NCBI GenBank assembly: GCA_001805895.1
Contig: MHHD01000004.1
Span: 1 to 14,935 of the forward strand
Length of the DNA stretch: 14,935 bases
Direction: 5' to 3'
Source of the DNA: Omnitrophica WOR_2 bacterium RIFCSPLOWO2_12_FULL_51_8
GTDB taxonomy: Bacteria; Omnitrophota; Gorgyraeia; Gygaellales; Profunditerraquicolaceae
Part shown: piece by piece, positions 6,329-12,479 of the stretch
Position numbering within the stretch: the first letter of the stretch is position 1
Layout: every line of letters starts with the position of its first letter
Translations under genes and position numbers: made by a program
The notes under the pieces: model-generated
What the model was told of the DNA's origin: nothing
Seen by the model: only the letters and a program-made list of their open reading frames with translations
The model's database searches: none

Positions 6329-6384
6329 ACTGTTATAAGAAGCATACTTAGAATTATAATCCCTACCGGCCTTTTTCTATCCAT
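6325..6384 (-). CDS. 19-residue hydrophobic peptide, possible gene remnant
   Basis: A consensus AGGAGG (6395-6390) lies 5 bases before ATG at 6384-6382, giving MDRKRPVGIIILSMLLITV and a TGA that overlaps the nucleotidyltransferase ATG. The peptide is positively charged at the N-terminus and then fully hydrophobic, like the first segment of a membrane protein. 'KRPxGIxILxxLLI' recalls the starts of small multi-pass membrane proteins of unknown function. Two readings fit: a true small membrane peptide that couples translation into the next gene, or the stub of a membrane protein whose body was replaced. I cannot choose between them. Confidence 0.5.
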   Translation of the reverse strand: MDRKRPVGIIILSMLLITV

Positions 6385-6389
6385 AGTTC

Positions 6390-6395
6390 CCTCCT
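6390..6395 (-). promoter_or_regulatory. Consensus Shine-Dalgarno AGGAGG
   Basis: It lies 5 bases from the ATG of the 19-codon ORF and is as strong as the site before acpP. It decides that the ORF at 6384-6325 is likely to be translated, and is the only ribosome-binding site in the 99 bases between leuB and the nucleotidyltransferase. Confidence 0.7.
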
Positions 6396-6427
6396 AATCT
6401 CTTAGCGGGGACATCCCTGTTACAATA

Positions 6428-7486
6428 CTAATCTATGTAGTCTACGACAAGGTCGCCCACTTCGCTGGTAGAGTACCCCATTTTTCCTGCTGCCAGCGAC
6501 TTCAATTTTGTCTGCACGACCTTAATCACTGCGTTCTCTACTGCCTCGGCTGCCTTTACCTCACCCAGATTCTCCAACATCATACCTACAGCACAAATAG
6601 CAGCCAGAGGGTTAATGACGTTTTGGCCGGTGTACTTAGGCGCGCTTCCGCCGATGGGCTCAAACATAGAAACGCCTTGGGGATTGATATTTCCGCCGGC
6701 GGCAATCCCCATCCCACCCTGGATCATCGCCCCCAGATCAGTAATGATATCGCCGAACATGTTGTCGGTGACAATCACGTCAAACCACTCCGGGTTTTTC
6801 AGGAACCACATCGTCGTAGCATCGACATGGGCGTAATCTGTCTGAATATCCGGGTATTCTTTGGCCACTGCATAAAAGGCGCGCTGCCATAAATCCCAGG
6901 CATAGGTCAGGACATTGGTCTTGCCACAAAGGGTGAGCTTTTTCTTCTTATTGCGTTTCCTGCAATACTCAAAGGCAAAACGGATACAGCGCTCTACGGC
7001 CTTACGGGTATTGTAAGAAACCTGAATCGCCACCTCATCCTGAGTGCCTTTATCCTTAAATTCGCCCATTCCTTTATAGAGGCCTTCGGAATTTTCCCTT
7101 ACTACCACAAAATCGATATCTTCCGGATTTTTGCCCTTTAAAGGGCAAAAATCCGGATTATAAAGTTTTATCGGCCGCAGATTGATATACTGATCCAGGG
7201 CAAAACGCAGTTTCAGCAATACCCCGGCCTCCAAAATCCCCGGCTTCACTCCCGGGTGCCCTACTGCGCCCAGATAGATCGCCGAATATCGTTTTAACTC
7301 GGCGGCATCCCCCTCTTCCAGCAGCCTGCCGGTCTTTAAATACCTCTCCCCGCTGAAATCAAATATCTTTTTTTCGCAGGCAAACTTGAACTTCTCCGCA
7401 GCGGCATCCAGGACCTTCAGGCCTTCCCGCACTACCTCCGGCCCGGTGCCGTCTCCGGGGATGACCGCGATTCTATAAGTCTTCAT
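6428..7486 (-). CDS. leuB: 3-isopropylmalate dehydrogenase family protein
   Basis: NAD-dependent oxidative decarboxylase of the isopropylmalate/isocitrate/tartrate family. The neighbouring leuC and leuD point to 3-isopropylmalate. The protein has 352 residues with IPGDGTGPEVVREG, LRFALDQYINLRPIKLY, VVRENSEGLYKG, the metal-binding TDNMFGDIITDLG, and FEPIGGSAPKYTGQNVINP. I place the start at ATG 7486-7484, which overlaps the preceding stop (ATGA) and matches family starts (MKTYRIAVIPGDG). A start at 7513 would add nine unlikely residues. Codons for NPDFCPLKGKNPE form a perfect palindrome. Isocitrate or malate dehydrogenase activity is possible on sequence alone. Confidence 0.9.
   Translation of the reverse strand: MKTYRIAVIPGDGTGPEVVREGLKVLDAAAEKFKFACEKKIFDFSGERYLKTGRLLEEGDAAELKRYSAIYLGAVGHPGVKPGILEAGVLLKLRFALDQYINLRPIKLYNPDFCPLKGKNPEDIDFVVVRENSEGLYKGMGEFKDKGTQDEVAIQVSYNTRKAVERCIRFAFEYCRKRNKKKKLTLCGKTNVLTYAWDLWQRAFYAVAKEYPDIQTDYAHVDATTMWFLKNPEWFDVIVTDNMFGDIITDLGAMIQGGMGIAAGGNINPQGVSMFEPIGGSAPKYTGQNVINPLAAICAVGMMLENLGEVKAAEAVENAVIKVVQTKLKSLAAGKMGYSTSEVGDLVVDYID
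7122..7157. repeat. Perfect 36-base palindrome in leuB
   Basis: TCCGGATTTTTGCCCTTT (7122-7139) is followed immediately by its exact reverse complement (7140-7157), with no spacer. In LeuB the second-read half encodes the family-like KGKNPE, while the first half encodes PDFCPL where relatives differ. The protein length matches the family here, so this is a rewritten stretch rather than an insertion. Confidence 0.95.
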
Positions 7487-7752
7487 TTCCGCTCTTCGAT
7501 CCGCTCCACCCACTTAATTTCCGATTTGTTCAAAATTATACTGTCTTTCTTATCAATGATCCGGTTGGTCAACTTGAAAGACCGCACCTCTTCCGGGTAA
7601 CTGATTTCCACTTCGTTTAACAGCAAAAATTGCTCCGCGGAGCTGTTCAGGGTTTCTACCAGCCTTCTTTCTCCAAACACATTAAGTAGGCTTTTGATGA
7701 TTACGCCGTCGCTGCAGAGGATTTCGATGTGGTGCTTTTGCGCCTCAATCAT
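7483..7752 (-). CDS. Small protein of unknown function between leuD and leuB
   Basis: An 89-residue protein beginning MIEAQKHHIEILCSDGVIIK and ending IILNKSEIKWVERIEERK. The start at ATG 7752-7750 has GGAGG a few bases upstream; an earlier GTG at 7779 would run through that site and is less likely. The alternating hydrophobic pattern predicts a small beta-rich fold with no signal peptide or membrane segment. The layout (short strand, GERRLxETLN, then 'FLLLNEVE', then 'IILNKSEIKWV') resembles small beta-barrel proteins of unknown function found in many bacteria (possibly DUF6812-like, low confidence from memory). It overlaps leuB by 4 bases, so co-translation with leucine genes is clear, but its role is not. 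Confidence 0.8.
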   Translation of the reverse strand: MIEAQKHHIEILCSDGVIIKSLLNVFGERRLVETLNSSAEQFLLLNEVEISYPEEVRSFKLTNRIIDKKDSIILNKSEIKWVERIEERK

Positions 7753-7786
7753 ACCGCCTCCTTCATAGTTAATGAACACCGGCCAA

Positions 7787-8287
7787 TCATTTATGGCCGG
7801 GTCTTTTAGCAGCCCGGAGCAGATTCAACAATCCCCCCTGCCTGACTATCGCTTGCAAAAATTCCGGGAACGGCTCTGTTTTGTAGGTTTGAGCCTGGGT
7901 AATATTTTTTATTATACCATTACTTAAGTCTATTTGCAATTCATCGCCGTCTTTTATCTTGCCTACGTCATCTGTCTCTAAGAAAGGGAGGCCGATATTG
8001 ATGGCGTTACGGAAGAAGATAGCGGCAAAACTAATCCCCACCACCGCCGCAATCCCGCTCCCCTTGATCGCTAATGGCGCATGTTCCCGCGATGAACCGC
8101 AGCCGAAATTCTTCCCCGCCACGATAATATCCCCGGGAGAGACCTTATTTATGAAATCCGGCGCGATTGTCTCCATACAGTGGCGGCCTAACTCCTTAGC
8201 GTCGGTAGAAACCAGGTACTTTGCCGAAATAATATCGTCGGTATTGATATTGTCGCCGAATTTATGCGCCTTGCCTTTGATAATCAT
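7787..8287 (-). CDS. leuD: 3-isopropylmalate dehydratase small subunit
   Basis: Swivel-domain subunit that joins LeuC to isomerise 2- and 3-isopropylmalate. The 166-residue protein shows the N-terminal KFGDNINTDDIISAKYL and the substrate-loop motif GKNFGCGSSREHAPLAIKG (58-76), both typical of the short LeuD/homoaconitase-type small subunit that pairs with the roughly 420-residue LeuC found here. The ATG directly abuts an NNTAGCG repeat array and has no Shine-Dalgarno. Translation may depend on ribosomes ending at the four-helix-bundle stop 20 bases upstream. leuC and leuD are normally adjacent; here a cassette separates them. Confidence 0.93.
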   Translation of the reverse strand: MIIKGKAHKFGDNINTDDIISAKYLVSTDAKELGRHCMETIAPDFINKVSPGDIIVAGKNFGCGSSREHAPLAIKGSGIAAVVGISFAAIFFRNAINIGLPFLETDDVGKIKDGDELQIDLSNGIIKNITQAQTYKTEPFPEFLQAIVRQGGLLNLLRAAKRPGHK

Positions 8288-8318
8288 TAGCGTATAGCGG
8301 ATAGCGTTTAGCGTATAG
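8287..8318. repeat. Left heptamer array (NNTAGCG) beside leuD
   Basis: Tandem heptamers TATAGCG, GATAGCG, TTTAGCG and partial ends (8287-8318) occupy the space between leuD and the four-helix gene. The array supplies the final codons and TAA stop of the four-helix gene (8310-8308). It is in inverted orientation to the array at 8664-8703 and shares an identical run of about 20 bases with the copy inside truA. Confidence 0.9.
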
Positions 8319-8658
8319 GATTAAGCATGCGATAAAGCATGCGTCCTACTTCAATTAGCAGGCCTTCTATTGTTTCATTCTTAGTAATATAGCTTAAATC
8401 TAAAGCTAATAAATATTGAGTCTCCAATTCGCATAGCGAACCGTATGCCATAGATAAGAACTGCTTATATTCCTTGTCATATTGCCTTCCATATCCCTCA
8501 GCTATATTAGACGGTATCGAAACAGCACATCGTCTCATCTGTTGAGATAAACCGTACATTTCAACTTTTGGAAAACCTGTGGTTATTTTATAGATATCCT
8601 TTACAAGCCGATAAGATTTCTGCCAAACTATCAGATCTTTAAAGCTTTTTGTTTTCAT
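8308..8658 (-). CDS. Four-helix-bundle protein (23S rRNA IVS-type, S23 family)
   Basis: A 116-residue all-helical protein with the family landmarks FKDLIVWQKSYRLVKDIY (6-23), YGLSQQMRRCAVSIPSNIAEGYGR (near 45-68), KEYKQFLSMAYGSLCELETQ and the ending RMLYRMLNPIR. Relatives are encoded in intervening sequences of 23S rRNA genes or stand alone in genomes; they form oligomers with a basic surface, and their role is unclear. The ATG at 8658-8656 is preferred over the TTG one codon earlier. The last codons and the stop lie inside the left repeat array, and a matching inverted array lies just upstream of the gene, so gene and arrays look like one cassette placed between leuC and leuD. No reverse transcriptase is present, which argues against an Avd-type DGR role. 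Confidence 0.92.
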   Translation of the reverse strand: MKTKSFKDLIVWQKSYRLVKDIYKITTGFPKVEMYGLSQQMRRCAVSIPSNIAEGYGRQYDKEYKQFLSMAYGSLCELETQYLLALDLSYITKNETIEGLLIEVGRMLYRMLNPIR

Positions 8659-8663
8659 CAATT

Positions 8664-8703
8664 CTATACGCTATACGCTAAACGCTAAACGCTCTACGCT
8701 ATA
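8664..8703. repeat. Right heptamer array (CGCTANN) at the leuC end
   Basis: Five and a half heptamers (CTATA, CGCTATA, CGCTAAA, CGCTAAA, CGCTCTA, CGCTATA) are the reverse complement of the NNTAGCG family. The array overlaps the end of leuC, and the leuC TAG stop (8701-8699) is part of a repeat unit. Aligned with the reverse complement of the left array, the inner 26 bases match at about 22 positions. Confidence 0.9.
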
Positions 8704-9955
8704 ATGAATCTGGATGAGTAATCCTGCCCGTTATTGCCGAGGCGGCCGCTACCGCCGGCCCGGAAAGGTAAACAAAAGACTCTGGGCTGCCCATCCTGCC
8801 TATGAAATTACGGTTGGTGGTAGAGAGCGCCGTTTCGCCCTCGGTGAGGATCCCCATATGCCCGCCTAAGCAGGGGCCGCAAGTCGGGGTAGAAAACACC
8901 CCGCCTGCCTTGACAAAAATTTCTGCCAGGCCCTCCCGTACTGCCTCCAGATAAATCTTCTGCGTCGCCGGGATCACGATCAGTTTGAGCCCGGCTTTAA
9001 TTTTTTTGCCTTTTAAGATCTTCCCCGCCGCCCTTAAATCAGAAATCCTGCCGTTGGTGCAGGAGCCGATCACTACCTGGTCGAGAGCGATGCTTTTTAG
9101 CGCGCTGACCGGCTTGACGTTGGAAGGCAGGTGCGGACAGGCCACCTGCGGCTCTAATTCGGAAATGTCGTATTCGTAAATTTTCTCGTAGGCCGCTTTC
9201 TCGTCGCTGCGGTAGACCTTGTATTTTCTCGGGGCCGGCCGGATGTATCTTAAGGTAATCTCATCCGGTTCGATGATCCCGGCGCGCGCCCCGGCTTCAA
9301 TGGCCATATTGGACATCGCGAATCTATCGTCCATCCCCAGCCTGCGGATCACCGGGCCGCTGAATTCCATCGCCTTATACAAGGCCCCGTCCACGCCGAT
9401 CCGGCCGATGGTAAATAAAATCAGGTCTTTGCCGCCTACCCATTTCGCCGGCTTCCCGCGATAAATGAATTTCACCGAGGCGGGCACCCTGAACCAGCAT
9501 TTTCCGTCAATAAAGGCCCTGGCTAAATCTGTGGAGCCGACTCCGGTAGCGTAAGCGCCCAGCGCCCCGTAAGTGCAGGTATGCGAATCTGCGCCGATAA
9601 TTAAATCCCCGGGCAAAACTAATTTTTTTTCAGGCAGGAGCGCATGCTCAATACCCATGCATCCCACTTCAAAATAATTCCTGATCTTCTGCTCGCGGGC
9701 AAAATCCGCCAGCATCTTGCACTGATTTGCCGACTTTAAGTCTTTGGCCGGGGCAAAATGGTCCGGCACCAGCACAATCTTGTTTTTGGCGAAGACCCGC
9801 CTGAAACCTGCGCGCCGGAACTCTTCTATGGCGATAGGCGCGGTAATATCGTTCCCCAGGGCCAGATCAAGGCCGGCTTCAATAAACTCGCCCGGCCTTA
9901 TGTCTTTAAGGCCGGAATGCGCCATTAGTATTTTTTCGGCAATGGTATAACCCAT
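8699..9955 (-). CDS. leuC: 3-isopropylmalate dehydratase large subunit
   Basis: Aconitase-family [4Fe-4S] enzyme of leucine synthesis, working with LeuD. The 418-residue length is that of the shorter LeuC/homoaconitase-type form. Cluster ligands are Cys299 in VIGSCTNGRISDL, and Cys359 and Cys362 in STPTCGPCLGGHMG; IGADSHTCTYGALGAYATGVGS (119-140) is also diagnostic. The TAG stop lies inside a heptamer repeat, which may have trimmed or set the C-terminus (ITHPDSL). The ATG at 9955-9953 has no clear Shine-Dalgarno, and a 173-base palindromic spacer separates it from fabF. Homoaconitase activity cannot be ruled out, but leuD and leuB support the leucine role. Confidence 0.93.
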   Translation of the reverse strand: MGYTIAEKILMAHSGLKDIRPGEFIEAGLDLALGNDITAPIAIEEFRRAGFRRVFAKNKIVLVPDHFAPAKDLKSANQCKMLADFAREQKIRNYFEVGCMGIEHALLPEKKLVLPGDLIIGADSHTCTYGALGAYATGVGSTDLARAFIDGKCWFRVPASVKFIYRGKPAKWVGGKDLILFTIGRIGVDGALYKAMEFSGPVIRRLGMDDRFAMSNMAIEAGARAGIIEPDEITLRYIRPAPRKYKVYRSDEKAAYEKIYEYDISELEPQVACPHLPSNVKPVSALKSIALDQVVIGSCTNGRISDLRAAGKILKGKKIKAGLKLIVIPATQKIYLEAVREGLAEIFVKAGGVFSTPTCGPCLGGHMGILTEGETALSTTNRNFIGRMGSPESFVYLSGPAVAAASAITGRITHPDSL

Positions 9956-9987
9956 CTGTTTAACGTTTATCGTCTAAATCGGTTTTA

Positions 9988-10094
9988 GGTTTCGGCTACG
10001 TATCGTCTATCGTAAATCGTTCAAAGGGGTTTCGTTTAAGAAGACGACACACGTAACCGAAGACGATTTACGATACGTAGCCGCAACCGAAACC
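9988..10094. repeat. Large interrupted palindrome between fabF and leuC
   Basis: This fills the middle of the 173-base spacer (9956-10128). Paired blocks are GGTTTCGG (9988-9995) with CCGAAACC (10087-10094), CTACGTATCGT (9996-10006) with ACGATACGTAG (10070-10080), and AAATCGT (10014-10020) with ACGATTT (10063-10069). The interruptions are 6 bases on one side and 7 on the other, the latter one heptamer (TATCGTC-like). No T-run follows, so it is not an obvious terminator. I see no gene or convincing promoter in the rest of the spacer. Confidence 0.85.
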
Positions 10095-10128
10095 TTTTAT
10101 TACGAAAACAATTGTGCGCATCCTTCAA

Positions 10129-11373
10129 TTACCTGAATCTTCTGACAATGAGGGCCGCATTGTGCCCGCCGAACCCCAAGGAATTAGAAAGGCAGACTTC
10201 TACTTTGGCCCTGCGGGCAGTATTAGGCACGTAATCCAGGTCGCAATCAGGGTCGGGGTATTCGTAATTTATAGTGGGCGGGATAACGCCATCTCTTATG
10301 CTCAAACAACAGGCCGCAAACTCTACCCCTCCAGCAGCGCCCAGGAGATGGCCAGTCATAGACTTAGTAGAAGAAACCATTACTTTCCTGGCATGCGCCC
10401 CCAGGGCCTTTTTGATCGCCAAGGTTTCAATCTTATCATTGAGCTTGGTGGAGGTGCCGTGGGCATTGATGTAATCCACCTCTTCGGGGTTAATTCTGGC
10501 GTCTCCCAATGCCTCTCTTATCGCCCGGGCCGCGCCCTCTCCCTCGGGGTCAGGCGCGGTGATATGGTAGGCGTCGCAGGACATCCCGTAGCCGGTGATC
10601 TCGGCGTAAATGCGCGCCCCGCGCTTCCTGGCATACTCTAAAGTCTCCAGCACTACCAGGCCGCATCCCTCGGCGATCACAAAACCGTCGCGCTCAAGGT
10701 CAAAAGGCCTGCTCGCCTTTTCCGGCGCGCTGTTTCTGGTAGAGAGTCCTTTTAAGGCGCAAAACCCTCCCACGCCCAGGTAGGTGATGCAGCTTTCCGT
10801 CCCGCCACAGACCATGAAATCCGCGTCCCCGCGCTCCAGGATTTTAAAGGCGTCTCCGATGGCATGCGACCCCGAGGCGCAGGCAGTGGCCACGCAGGAA
10901 TTAGGTCCCTTCAGGCCGAAGGTTATCGCTACCTGTCCGCTGGCCTCATTCACGATCAGCATCGGGATGAGGAAGGGCGATAATTTAGCCGGTCCTTTTT
11001 CCAGATAAACCTGGAATTCCTTTTCGATGGTATGCAGGCTGCCGATCCCGGAGCCGATCAAGACTCCCCCGCGCAGGCGGTTGGCCTTTTCCAGGTCCAG
11101 GCCGGCATCCCTGATTGCCTGATGCGCGCCAGCCACGGCGTACTGCACGAATTTATCCATCCGCTTGAGGTCTTTGCTGGTAAGGCCATAGGCCTGCGGC
11201 TGGAAGCCCTTTACTTCGCCGGCAATGCGGGAATCGAATTTACAGGCGTCAAAAGTGGTGAGCGGGCCGATGCCGCCCCTGCCCTCGGTCAGAGACTTCC
11301 AGAAGCTGGGCAAGTCATTGCCTACCGCCGAAACTACCCCCAGACCTGTAACTACTACTCTATTTTCTGACAT
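10129..11373 (-). CDS. fabF: 3-oxoacyl-[ACP] synthase II
   Basis: Condensing enzyme that elongates acyl-ACP with malonyl-ACP. The 414-residue protein has the catalytic triad Cys165 in VATACASGSHA, His305 in NAHGTSTKLND and His342 in KSMTGHLLGAAGGVE, with Lys337, plus the C-terminal SNSLGFGGHNAALIV. The ATG at 11373-11371 follows AGAGGA, close to the 3' side of a hairpin in the acpP-fabF gap. It is last in the fatty-acid cluster; the following spacer holds only the repeat palindrome. FabB-type activity cannot be separated by sequence alone, but the position after acpP favours FabF. Confidence 0.96.
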   Translation of the reverse strand: MSENRVVVTGLGVVSAVGNDLPSFWKSLTEGRGGIGPLTTFDACKFDSRIAGEVKGFQPQAYGLTSKDLKRMDKFVQYAVAGAHQAIRDAGLDLEKANRLRGGVLIGSGIGSLHTIEKEFQVYLEKGPAKLSPFLIPMLIVNEASGQVAITFGLKGPNSCVATACASGSHAIGDAFKILERGDADFMVCGGTESCITYLGVGGFCALKGLSTRNSAPEKASRPFDLERDGFVIAEGCGLVVLETLEYARKRGARIYAEITGYGMSCDAYHITAPDPEGEGAARAIREALGDARINPEEVDYINAHGTSTKLNDKIETLAIKKALGAHARKVMVSSTKSMTGHLLGAAGGVEFAACCLSIRDGVIPPTINYEYPDPDCDLDYVPNTARRAKVEVCLSNSLGFGGHNAALIVRRFR

Positions 11374-11384
11374 CTTCCTCTAAT

Positions 11385-11419
11385 AATTACCCCGCCAAAA
11401 ATTTTGTGGCGGGGTAATT
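11385..11419 (-). promoter_or_regulatory. Hairpin between acpP and fabF
   Basis: Perfect 13-bp arms (AATTACCCCGCCA, 11385-11397, and its complement, 11407-11419) enclose a 9-base loop. On the minus strand the stem ends only a few bases before the fabF Shine-Dalgarno, and no T-run follows, so it is unlikely to stop transcription fully. It could stabilise or be a cleavage site in the acpP message. Confidence 0.75.
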
Positions 11420-11448
11420 GGTCCTAAAAGTAATTTATGTTAAAACAA

Positions 11449-11688
11449 CTATTTATTAGCTGTTTTATCTTCGATATACTTAACGGCATCGCCGACGGTA
11501 GCAATCTTTTCCGCGTCCTCATCGGGGATTTCGATCCCGAACTCCTCCTCAAGGGCCATAACTAACTCAACGGTGTCCAGGGAATCCGCGCCCAGGTCAT
11601 CCACAAAGGAGGCCTGCGGCGTGACTTCCTCCGGCTTTACCCCCAGTTGCTCAGCGATGATTGATTTCACCTTATCTTGCACTGCCAT
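11449..11688 (-). CDS. acpP: Acyl carrier protein
   Basis: Small acidic carrier that holds growing fatty acids on a phosphopantetheine arm. The 79-residue protein has the attachment site Ser36 in DDLGADSLDTVELVMALEEE and the usual four-helix pattern with an acidic helix II. The start ATG at 11688-11686 has AGGAGG six bases upstream, the strongest site in the cluster, fitting the high amounts of ACP that cells need. It alone in the operon is flanked on both sides by stable hairpins. Confidence 0.98.
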   Translation of the reverse strand: MAVQDKVKSIIAEQLGVKPEEVTPQASFVDDLGADSLDTVELVMALEEEFGIEIPDEDAEKIATVGDAVKYIEDKTANK

Positions 11689-11706
11689 TCTTTTCCTCCT
11701 TTTATC

Positions 11707-11740
11707 ATTGAGACACTGAAAAGTTTTTCAGTGTCTCAAT
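11707..11740 (-). promoter_or_regulatory. Perfect hairpin between fabG and acpP
   Basis: Arms ATTGAGACACTGAAAA (11707-11722) and its exact complement (11725-11740) leave a 2-base centre, so a 15-bp stem with a 4-base loop is likely. It starts one base after the fabG TAG and ends just before the acpP Shine-Dalgarno region. No T-run follows on the minus strand. It may be an RNase III-type processing or mRNA-protecting structure. Confidence 0.8.
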
Positions 11741-11741
11741 G

Positions 11742-12479
11742 CTACACCATCCCGCCATCCACGACGATTGTCTGGCCGGTAATATATCCGGACTCATCGG
11801 CCGCCAGAAATAAACAGGCGGCCGCTACGTCATCCGGACTGCCGAATCTGCCCGCTGGAATGTTTTGTTTCATCCTGCTCTTTAACTCTTCAGGGAGATT
11901 AGCGGTCATCTCGGTCTGGATAAATCCCGGGGCCACGGCATTCACGTTGATATTGCGCGAGGCCAATTCCTTTGCCGCTGATTTTGTCAAAGCGATGATT
12001 CCCGCCTTGGAAGCGGCATAATTCGCCTGTCCGGGGTTGCCGATTAAACCAATAATAGAAGCAATGTTGATAACCCTGCCGCCGCGCTGCTTGATCATCT
12101 GACGGGATACCGCCCTGATGCAGTTAAAGGTCCCTTTAAGATTGACCGCCAGGACCGTATCCCACTCTGCCTGGCTCATCCGCACCAAAAGATTGTCTTT
12201 GGTCACCCCGGCATTGTTAACTAATATATCAACCTTTCCCCATTTGTCAAGAATTTTGTTTACCCCGTCTTCGACTTTGCCGTAGTCGGTAACGTCTACC
12301 TCCAAGGCCAAAGATTTTCTTCCCAGGGCCTCAATTTCGCGGCAGGTATTCTCGGCATCGGCTAAATTCACGTCAGCCGCCGCGATGTCCGCGCCTTCCC
12401 TGGCGAAATACATCGCAATCGCCCTGCCGATACCCCGGCCGCCTCCGGTAATCAAAGCTACCTTATCTTTCAGCCGCAT
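11742..12479 (-). CDS. fabG: 3-oxoacyl-[ACP] reductase
   Basis: NADPH-dependent short-chain dehydrogenase that reduces 3-oxoacyl-ACP in the elongation cycle. The 245-residue length is typical. Visible motifs are TGGGRGIG (11-18, cofactor binding), NNAG (88-91), and the catalytic Ser141, Tyr154 and Lys158 in SIIGLIGNPGQANYAASK. The C-terminus GYITGQTIVVDGGMV is typical of FabG. The ATG lies 17 bases inside the end of fabD, so the two are translated together. Confidence 0.97.
   Translation of the reverse strand: MRLKDKVALITGGGRGIGRAIAMYFAREGADIAAADVNLADAENTCREIEALGRKSLALEVDVTDYGKVEDGVNKILDKWGKVDILVNNAGVTKDNLLVRMSQAEWDTVLAVNLKGTFNCIRAVSRQMIKQRGGRVINIASIIGLIGNPGQANYAASKAGIIALTKSAAKELASRNINVNAVAPGFIQTEMTANLPEELKSRMKQNIPAGRFGSPDDVAAACLFLAADESGYITGQTIVVDGGMV

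Noticed and set aside
6407..6421. GGGGACATCCC-type imperfect palindrome after leuB
   Set aside because: It resembles common short interspersed GGGGAC-type repeats, but only one short imperfect copy is visible here, too little for a feature.
7487..7513. Upstream leuB start adding nine residues
   Set aside because: The ATG at 7486 matches family N-termini and forms an ATGA overlap with the preceding gene; the extension has no similarity.
8308..8658. Four-helix-bundle protein as the Avd subunit of a diversity-generating retroelement
   Set aside because: No reverse transcriptase, template repeat or variable repeat is present nearby; the sequence fits the S23/IVS-type family.
10114..10641. 175-codon plus-strand ORF opposite fabF
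   Set aside because: It is antisense to the conserved C-terminal half of FabF, and its composition reflects the complementary strand.
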